Positions 1 to 5,191 of a stretch of DNA of 21,375 nucleotides are shown piece by piece. This stretch comes from CAZOGW01 sp964579415 (GTDB lineage: Bacteria > Actinomycetota > Acidimicrobiia > Spongiisociales > UBA5794): positions 1 through 21,375 of the forward strand of contig CAZOGW010000045.1 in assembly GCA_964579415.1 (NCBI GenBank), written 5' to 3'. Position 1 is the first letter of the stretch; each line of letters opens with the position of its first letter. The position numbers were made by a program, and so were the translations under genes. Below the pieces are notes generated by a model. That model was not told where the DNA came from, did no database searches, and worked only from the letters and a program-made list of their open reading frames with translations.

Positions 1-363
1 GCCGACCTGGCAGCCCGCTGCCGCAAAGCCGCCGTCGAGGGCCGCTGGGCCACCACCATGCGGTTCTTCAACGGACCGTCGGTGCTCATCGTCGACGAGC
101 TCGGCTACCTGCCCATGCCCGCCGAAGACGCCAACGCCCTGTTCCAAGTCGTCGCCCAACGCTACCTACGCGGCTCGATCATCCTCACCACCAACCGCGG
201 TGTCGCATCGTGGGGCGACATCTTCGCCGACACCACCATCGCCGCCGCCATGTTGGACCGGCTGCTGCACCGCTCCGTGGTGCTCAACATCACCGGCGAC
301 AGCTACCGCATGCGCACCCACCGAGCCCGCACCCGCCAACTCACCACAGGAGGTGATGCCTAA
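1..363 (+). CDS. istB: IS21-family helper ATPase IstB, C-terminal part (cut by window edge)
   Basis: The reading frame is open from base 1, so the gene begins outside the window; the first ATG inside (58) is internal. The visible 120 residues match the C-terminal half of the IstB AAA+ helper: a Walker B stretch (VLIVDELGYLPM), then a sensor-like segment (IILTTNRGVASWGDIFAD) and the closing MLDRLLHRSVVLNITGDSYRMR motif typical of IS21 helpers. In the family, IstB binds ATP and DNA and delivers target DNA to the IstA transposase. IstA and the Walker A part would lie to the left of the window. The stop is followed at once by a hairpin and by the element's terminal repeats, so the right end of the element appears intact. 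Whether the element is still active cannot be judged here. Confidence 0.93.
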   Translation, partial: ADLAARCRKAAVEGRWATTMRFFNGPSVLIVDELGYLPMPAEDANALFQVVAQRYLRGSIILTTNRGVASWGDIFADTTIAAAMLDRLLHRSVVLNITGDSYRMRTHRARTRQLTTGGDA

Positions 364-395
364 AGTCCCACCACCACCACCAGGGTGGGGACTTT
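362..395 (+). terminator. Hairpin at the istB stop codon
   Basis: AAAGTCCCACC (362-372) pairs with GGTGGGGACTTT (384-395) with one bulged base, enclosing an 11-nt loop. It begins inside the istB stop codon. There is no clear T-run beyond the stem's own TTT, so it may act as a weak terminator. Its right arm overlaps the first IS-end motif, so the pairing could be a by-product of the element end. Confidence 0.4.
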
Positions 396-433
396 CGATG
401 AGCAACCCTGGGGAATTTCGGTGAGCGGCGTCA
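387..433 (+). repeat. Right end of the IS21-like element with two 23-bp-spaced motifs
   Basis: GGGGACTTTCGATGAGC (387-403) recurs as GGGGAATTTCGGTGAGC (410-426), exactly 23 bp apart and with two mismatches. IS21-family ends are known to carry several repeated transposase-binding motifs, and the position just after istB fits the right end. The tip may be at about 433 (...GCGTCA, reading TGACGC inward), since IS21 tips usually start with TG. The exact tip and any target duplication cannot be fixed without the left end. Confidence 0.65.
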
Positions 434-648
434 ATGGTGACTATCCGCATGTATCACACACGACGCACGAGATGATGGTTGAGATCGAAGGCCGACGTAT
501 GTCACGAGATGACTGGACGGCGGCTGCTCTCCGCTCGTAGCTGAAGACATCGACTCTCGATGTTGGCGGAAGCAGTCATCACATGCGTCGGCGGTGCGTC
601 ATCTCCTACACAAGCTCGGCGTGCTGAAGTTGGTTCCTGCGACCCTCA
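434..648. other. Intergenic stretch between IS end and ATPase gene, no gene recognised
   Basis: No supported gene was found in this stretch. It has a less GC-rich, less codon-structured look than the flanks. A small perfect inverted repeat, ACATCGA-CTC-TCGATGT, lies at 547-563. One forward frame at about 565-660 reads like a helix-turn-helix scrap (VRHLLHKLGVL), but it has no start or family match that I can defend. It is probably remnant DNA from past insertions. Confidence 0.4.
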
Positions 649-674
649 CCGACACCGGTAACCGGCGACGTCGG
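649..674 (-). terminator. Imperfect hairpin just after the ATPase stop
   Basis: CCGAC (649-653) and GTCGG (670-674) form outer arms, and two CCGG blocks can pair inside. Read on the minus strand it starts 2 nt beyond the stop codon of the ATPase gene at 677. There is no T-run, so termination is only a possibility. Confidence 0.3.
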
Positions 675-676
675 AC

Positions 677-1954
677 TCACTCCGTGGTCCACACCTGGTG
701 GATGGGGATGGCGAAGAGCCGGTCCCCCAACCGGAACGGTCGCTCGCCGGTGTAGAGGACGACTCCGACAACGAAGTCAGGCCCGAGACGATCCCGAAGC
801 CACTTGAGCCACTTGGCGTCGGCTCGGTTGACGGTGGTGGACGCTTTCACCTCGATGGCGACCACGCGCCCGTCTGACGCCTCGGCGACGATGTCGATCT
901 CTGCTCCGTCGCGATCTCGCAGGTGACGGAGGCGGAAGTCCTGATCGGCCCACGTTGTCTGGCGGATGAGCTCGTTGATCACGAATGTCTCGTGTAGTGG
1001 TCCCCGGGCGGGATCCGTGGGTCGGTTGATAGCGGTCGCGTCCTTGCCGAGGAGGTGAGCGGCGAGCCCGGTATCGGTGATGTGAATCTTGGGGTGCCGG
1101 GTCACCTTGCGGGTCAGGTTGCGTGACCACGCGGGGAGGAGCTTGACCAGGTAGGTCATCTCGAGGTATGCGATGTAGTCGTCGGTGGTGTGCCGGCTTC
1201 CCAGGCCCGATTCGTCGTGAATGTGAGCGACGACGAGCTCTCCAGACGTGCGGGCCGCCAGCAGTGAGAGGATCTTCGGTAGCTGTGGGGCGCGGCGGGC
1301 GCCGGTCATCTCTGTGATGTCGCGTTGTGTGACAGTGCGGACGTAGTTGGCGAACCAGTCGCGTCGGGCTCGACCGGTCATGGTTGCGGGCTCGGGGAAA
1401 CCACCTCGGCAGATCCGTTCGGTGTAGCTGCCTGAGGAAATGGCCGGGGAGTCCTGGTTGAGCAGGGAATCGGGGTCGGAGAAGGCTCGCTCCAGGAATC
1501 GGTCCGGCGCCGTCTCGAGTTCTCCCTGGGTGAACGGCCACTGCTCCATGAAAACGGCGCGACCGGCGAGCGACTCAGAGATCGTCGGCACGGTGAGGAA
1601 GTCTGCCGATCCGTTGAGGAGGTACTGGCCCGGGGTTGGATCGTCGTCAACCACTGCCTTGATGGCGCGCACCAGCGGGTCGCCGGCGCGCTGGATCTCG
1701 TCGAAGGCGCGTGGTGGCCGGCCATACGACGCCAGGCCCACCGGATCCGCGAGGGCGGCCTGGAGGTTGGTCTCGTCGTCGAGTCGGGTGAACGTTCCGC
1801 GGTCGCCCAGCACACGACGTACCAATGTTGTCTTGCCAGCTTGCCGCGGACCGGTCACGACGACCACTCTGAAGGCTGCCAGCGCGTCACCAACGACGTG
1901 CTCAAGGCGTCTCGGTAGTTGGGCAGGCGGGAGGAGGTCAGGGCGATCGGTCAA
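677..1954 (-). CDS. AAA_14/DUF4143-type ATP-binding protein
   Basis: The 425-aa protein has the layout of the widespread AAA_14-DUF4143 family. A P-loop AAA domain carries Walker A GPRQAGKTT (about 35-43) and a Walker B-like region PRAFDEIQRA (about 81-90). A middle helical part includes KIHITDTGLAAHLLG (about 289-303). A C-terminal DUF4143 segment carries a PD-(D/E)XK-like pattern (E323, D354 in GAEIDIV, E368-V-K370). The biochemical role of the family is poorly known. The nuclease-like motif suggests nucleic-acid work, and the proteins are often found as scattered accessory genes. The start is TTG with an AAGGCGG ribosome site (1960-1966) at fitting distance; no ATG occurs near the N-terminus. 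The gene stands alone between IS21-type sequences, and a four-copy 23-bp array touches its ribosome-binding site. Confidence 0.88.
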   Translation of the reverse strand: MTDRPDLLPPAQLPRRLEHVVGDALAAFRVVVVTGPRQAGKTTLVRRVLGDRGTFTRLDDETNLQAALADPVGLASYGRPPRAFDEIQRAGDPLVRAIKAVVDDDPTPGQYLLNGSADFLTVPTISESLAGRAVFMEQWPFTQGELETAPDRFLERAFSDPDSLLNQDSPAISSGSYTERICRGGFPEPATMTGRARRDWFANYVRTVTQRDITEMTGARRAPQLPKILSLLAARTSGELVVAHIHDESGLGSRHTTDDYIAYLEMTYLVKLLPAWSRNLTRKVTRHPKIHITDTGLAAHLLGKDATAINRPTDPARGPLHETFVINELIRQTTWADQDFRLRHLRDRDGAEIDIVAEASDGRVVAIEVKASTTVNRADAKWLKWLRDRLGPDFVVGVVLYTGERPFRLGDRLFAIPIHQVWTTE

Positions 1955-1966
1955 GTCGTCCGCCTT

Positions 1967-2053
1967 CTACTGAGCAGAGTGTCGATAGCCTACTGGACAA
2001 AACGTCGCCCTCCAACTGAGCAAAGTGTCGAGAGGCTACTGCACAAAGTGTCG
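1967..2053. repeat. Four direct repeats with an exact 23-bp period
   Basis: An 18-bp core, consensus CTACTGAGCAAAGTGTCG, occurs at 1967-1984, 1990-2007, 2013-2030 and 2036-2053, each starting exactly 23 bp after the last. Copies differ at one to four positions. The array begins next to the ribosome-binding site of the ATPase gene. The two motifs at the IS21 end (387-426) share the 23-bp period but not the full sequence. It could be the transposase-binding array of a second IS21-type element whose genes are gone, or an operator array controlling the ATPase gene. Confidence 0.9.
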
Positions 2054-2113
2054 GTGCCTTGGATCTCGTCGAAGGAATGACACCGCGCCTAGAAATGACC
2101 CCAGTTCACGGCA

Positions 2114-2554
2114 CTACTTCGATGGGTTACGACCGGTCGTCAGGGGGCCGGTGGTACCGGGGGCCTGGTAGGAACCGATCCACTCGTCTTTCCACGCCGG
2201 GTCGTACTGTTCGAGGTTGCAGCCGGGGCGGTAGAGGGCGATGAGCTCGCGGGTGATCTGCTCCCGATGGGCCGCGGTACCGCCGGGAACCTCGTAGCTA
2301 CAGATGTAGAGGCTGAACCGCTTGCCGCCCACCCGCTCCAACCAGCACGGCGCGGCAGCGTGGCGGAAGGGGAACCCCAGGGTGGACAGGTCGTCGGCGT
2401 GGCCCACGTAGAGCACGCCGTACTCCTGGGACTTCGCCTCCGCGTCGGGCCGGTACATCACGGCGTAGACGGCAGCCCGGTCCGGCGGGGTCCAGCCCGC
2501 CAGCACCCGGGGGCCTTCGAAGGGGTAGCCGGCCAGCGAGCCGAGGCGGATCAT
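2114..2554 (-). CDS. GIY-YIG-like protein, last gene of the minus-strand operon
   Basis: The 146-aa protein looks like a divergent GIY-YIG fold. VYAVMY (29-34) stands where GIY is expected and LYVG (48-51) where YIG is expected, followed by ADDLS. Near the C-terminus is EQITRELIALYRPGCN (98-113), matching the family pattern E..LI..Y.P..N with the catalytic-type Glu and conserved Asn113. The usual helix Arg after YIG is not obvious, so nuclease activity is uncertain. The ATG overlaps the TGA of the preceding 105-aa gene (ATGA), so translation is probably coupled. The role in this operon is unknown. The family call is an inference from motifs and needs a profile or structure check. Confidence 0.75.
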   Translation of the reverse strand: MIRLGSLAGYPFEGPRVLAGWTPPDRAAVYAVMYRPDAEAKSQEYGVLYVGHADDLSTLGFPFRHAAAPCWLERVGGKRFSLYICSYEVPGGTAAHREQITRELIALYRPGCNLEQYDPAWKDEWIGSYQAPGTTGPLTTGRNPSK

Positions 2555-2868
2555 CCGAGGTGGCCCTCCTCGAGACCGTAGTCCAGGTCGTCCTCGTCGG
2601 CGACGGTCTCCGCCCGGGTCACCGGCCAGGGCGGCAGCCCGGCCCGCTCGGCGGCGGCGGTGAACAGCGCCATCGCAAGGTCGACCGCCTCGTCGCTGGA
2701 TGCGGCCTCGACCACGATCTGGGCGCCGTACGAATGTGTTCCCATGCCGGAGGCGATCCCGCCGGCGGCGGCGACGGCGTCGGCCAGTTCCACCACCTCG
2801 TCCAGCTCGATGACACGGTCACCCTCGGCCGTCAGCGAGACGCTCCACCTGATGGCATCCGGCTTCAT
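2551..2868 (-). CDS. Conserved-looking 105-aa protein of unknown function
   Basis: The chosen ATG at 2868 overlaps the TGA of the vWA gene (ATGA); longer upstream readings of this frame would run inside the vWA gene and were dropped. The protein has no signal peptide or membrane helix. It has an alternating strand/helix look: IRWSVSLTA, DEVVELADAVAAAGGIASGMG, AQIVVEAASSDEAVDLAMALFTAAAERAGLP, then an acidic tail (ADEDDLDYGLEEGH). This would suit a small ferredoxin-like alpha/beta fold. I do not recognise a named family. Tight coupling on both sides suggests it works with the MoxR/vWA pair or the GIY-YIG-like protein. Confidence 0.8.
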   Translation of the reverse strand: MKPDAIRWSVSLTAEGDRVIELDEVVELADAVAAAGGIASGMGTHSYGAQIVVEAASSDEAVDLAMALFTAAAERAGLPPWPVTRAETVADEDDLDYGLEEGHLG

Positions 2869-4019
2869 CGCAGCTCCGGGAGCCGGCCGGCCAAGTCTTC
2901 CAGGCTGGCCAGGTCGTGGCCCGACAGGAGCAGGTCGATGTGGGGCTCGGCCACCAGCATCCCCAGCGTGGTGGGCCGAAAGGCGGCGTCGTCGCCCTTG
3001 TGCGGGTTCATCCACACGATCTTGTGGCACAGGCGGGAGAGGCGCTCCATGGCCCCTTCCAGCACCGCCGGGTCGCCCCGGTCGAGGCCGTCGGAGCAGA
3101 TCACCACCACGGCCCCCCGGCTCATGCCGCGGCGGCCCCAGTGGCGCACGAAGCTGTCGAGGGCGTGGCCGATGCGGGTACCGCCCTCCCAGTCGAACAC
3201 CGCCCGCGCCGCCTCGTCGAGGGCGTCGTCGGGGCGGCGCCGCTCCAGGGCCCGGGTGATGCGGGTGAGGCGGGTGCCGAAGCAGAACACCTCGACCCGC
3301 CCGGCGGCACGGCGCGTCGAGTAGGCGAACTGCAGCAGGTTGCGGGAGTAGTCCGCCATCGACCCGGACACGTCGAGGATCAGCACCAGCGGCCGTACCC
3401 GCAGCCGGCGCTCCCGCCAGTACAGCTCGGACGGCTCGCCGTGCATACGCATGGTGGCGCGGACGGTGCGGCGCAGGTCGGGCCGCCCACCCCGGCGGGA
3501 GGAACGGTGGCGCCGGCTGCGGCGCCGGGGCGGCACCACCCGCATCCGGGCCATGATGCGCCGTAGTGCCGCCAACTCCTCGTCGGTGCAGGCGGCGAAC
3601 GCCTTGTGGCGCCAGAGCTCGGTGTCGGAAGCCATCAGCCCGAGCCGGGCCTCCTCCTCGTCGCCGCCCCGCTCCCCGGGGTCGGTGGCGGGCACCTCGA
3701 TGACGGAGTCGTTCTCGATGGCCGACTTCTCCAGGGCCCTGCGGAGCGGGTCGGGCAGGTCCTCGGCGCCGTCGAGGAAGAAGGAGCGGAATACCCGGTC
3801 GTACACCGTGATGTGCTCGCGGCGGCTCACCAGCGTGGTCCGACCCGCCCAGTAGAGGTCGACCAGGTCGCCGGGGTCGAGGGCGGCGACGGCGGCGGCG
3901 TAGGTGAGGATGTCGCCCGACCCGACGGGCACGCCGGCTTGGCGGAGACGGCCGCCGAAGCCGACCAGCATGCCGACCAGTGACTCCGGTGGGGCCGCGG
4001 CGATGGCGGCTTCAGGCAT
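2865..4019 (-). CDS. vWA-domain protein, CoxE-like
   Basis: The 384-aa protein starts with an alpha-helical region (about 10-160) that includes the CoxE-type LVGMLVGFGGRLRQAGVPVGSGD block, then a very basic linker (PPRRRSRRHRSSRRGGRP, about 163-180). The C-terminal von Willebrand A domain has a MIDAS motif DVSGS (216-220), Thr281 in EGGTRIG, and the SDGLD loop (309-313). In the family, such proteins partner MoxR AAA ATPases as metal-dependent adaptors; CoxE with CoxD matures the Mo/Cu active site of CO dehydrogenase. The start overlaps the end of the MoxR gene by 8 nt, so the two are almost certainly co-translated. No CO dehydrogenase subunit lies in this window, so the client is unknown. Confidence 0.9.
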   Translation of the reverse strand: MPEAAIAAAPPESLVGMLVGFGGRLRQAGVPVGSGDILTYAAAVAALDPGDLVDLYWAGRTTLVSRREHITVYDRVFRSFFLDGAEDLPDPLRRALEKSAIENDSVIEVPATDPGERGGDEEEARLGLMASDTELWRHKAFAACTDEELAALRRIMARMRVVPPRRRSRRHRSSRRGGRPDLRRTVRATMRMHGEPSELYWRERRLRVRPLVLILDVSGSMADYSRNLLQFAYSTRRAAGRVEVFCFGTRLTRITRALERRRPDDALDEAARAVFDWEGGTRIGHALDSFVRHWGRRGMSRGAVVVICSDGLDRGDPAVLEGAMERLSRLCHKIVWMNPHKGDDAAFRPTTLGMLVAEPHIDLLLSGHDLASLEDLAGRLPELR

Positions 4020-4905
4020 CGGCGGCGAGTTCGTCGAGGTGTCCCAGCACGAGGTCGAGGTCGTCGCGCTCCTTCACCACGGCGCCGAGCGTGTACTGCA
4101 CGGTCTCGGCGTCGAGGTCGGGTTGGCCGAGCACGGTGAGGGTCGCCACCCAGTCCAGCGTCTCGGCGACACCGGGTGGTTTGGCCAGGTCGAGGCCGCG
4201 GAGGCGGTTGACCGCCGCCACCACCTTGCGGGCCAGTTCCTCGGTGGCGCCGGGAGCGCGCACCAGGACGATCTCCACCTCCCGCTCCGGGTCGGGGTAG
4301 CCCACCCAGTGCCACAGGCAGCGCCGCTTGAGGGCGTCGTGGAGCTCTCGGGTGCGGTTCGAGGTGAGGATGACCAGGGGAGGGGATTCGGCGGCGACGG
4401 TGCCGATCTCGGGGATCGTGATCTGGAAGTCGGAGAGCAGCTCGAGCAGGAACGCCTCGAACTCGTCGTCGGCCCGGTCCACCTCGTCGATGAGCAGCAC
4501 CGCCCGGTCACCCTCACGAACCGCGGTGAGCAGCGGCCGCTCCAGCAGGAACTTGGGGCCGAACAGCTTGTCGACCTGCTCATCCCCGGCGAGGTCGTGT
4601 TCGGACAGGGCGCGTATCTGCAGCATCTGCCGGGCGTAGTCCCACTCGTAGAGCGCCTGGTTGGTGTCGATGCCCTCGTAACACTGGAGGCGGATGAGGC
4701 GCCGTCCCAAGGTGGTGGCCAGCGCCTTGGCAATCTCGGTCTTGCCCACCCCGACCTCTCCCTCGAGCAGGAGGGGGCGACCCAGCGTCAGTGCCACGTG
4801 GACCGCGGTGGCGAGGCCCCGGTCGGCGAGGTAGCCGTCCTGCCGCAACAGCCCGGTGAGCTGGTCGACGTCCACAGGAGGCGGGAGCGGCCGTTGGTCG
4901 CTCAT
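4012..4905 (-). CDS. MoxR-family AAA+ ATPase, CoxD-like
   Basis: The 297-aa protein has Walker A GEVGVGKT (49-56), Walker B VLLIDEVD (136-143), a sensor-1 stretch VILTSNRTRELHDALKRRC (178-196) with likely arginine finger residues, and the YEWDYARQML segment (86-95) typical of the MoxR/CoxD branch. The family acts as chaperone-like ATPases that remodel or load metal centres together with a vWA partner, which is the next gene. GGAGGG stands about 7 nt before the ATG. The gap to the preceding 85-aa gene is 28 bp. Its substrate cannot be read from the sequence. Confidence 0.92.
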   Translation of the reverse strand: MSDQRPLPPPVDVDQLTGLLRQDGYLADRGLATAVHVALTLGRPLLLEGEVGVGKTEIAKALATTLGRRLIRLQCYEGIDTNQALYEWDYARQMLQIRALSEHDLAGDEQVDKLFGPKFLLERPLLTAVREGDRAVLLIDEVDRADDEFEAFLLELLSDFQITIPEIGTVAAESPPLVILTSNRTRELHDALKRRCLWHWVGYPDPEREVEIVLVRAPGATEELARKVVAAVNRLRGLDLAKPPGVAETLDWVATLTVLGQPDLDAETVQYTLGAVVKERDDLDLVLGHLDELAADA

Positions 4906-4933
4906 GGGGTAGCCCTCCGGTGGGTGGCCACGC

Positions 4934-5191
4934 TCAGGGCTGGGCGTCCCGGCCGAGGATCAGATCGCGCACCGATCCACCCTCGTTGAGCTTGCCCTCC
5001 CGGGCCAGCCGGTCGCGCCACGCTGTCGCCAGATCGGTGCCGGCCTCGGCGTAGCCGTCGAAGGTGACGTCCTTCATGTTGCGGCATGCCTTGGTGGGAC
5101 TGCAGTCCTCGTCCAGGGAGGGATCGCGGCCGTAGTCGACTGTCCAGATCGAATCGATGACGTCGCCCGTCATGTCTTGGTGCCGGCTCAT
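4934..5191 (-). CDS. 85-aa orphan protein coupled to the P-type ATPase gene
   Basis: The ATG overlaps the TGA of the P-type ATPase gene (ATGA), which supports real translation. The protein is hydrophilic and acidic in its first half, with two cysteines (C30 and C36 in DEDCSPTKACRNM) and a C-terminal helix-like stretch (LATAWRDRLAREGKLNEGGSVRDLILG). There is no signal peptide or membrane segment. I recognise no family. The cysteines could bind metal or form a disulfide, but two alone are weak evidence. The location suggests a role with either the transporter or the MoxR/vWA pair. Confidence 0.75.
   Translation of the reverse strand: MSRHQDMTGDVIDSIWTVDYGRDPSLDEDCSPTKACRNMKDVTFDGYAEAGTDLATAWRDRLAREGKLNEGGSVRDLILGRDAQP

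Noticed and set aside
565..660. Helix-turn-helix-like scrap VRHLLHKLGVL
   Set aside because: It is too short, has no start, and no family match could be defended; left as remnant DNA.
3904..4989. 361-aa plus-strand reading opposite the MoxR/vWA genes
   Set aside because: It is antisense to two well-supported genes, with no family motifs and a composition typical of GC-rich shadow frames.
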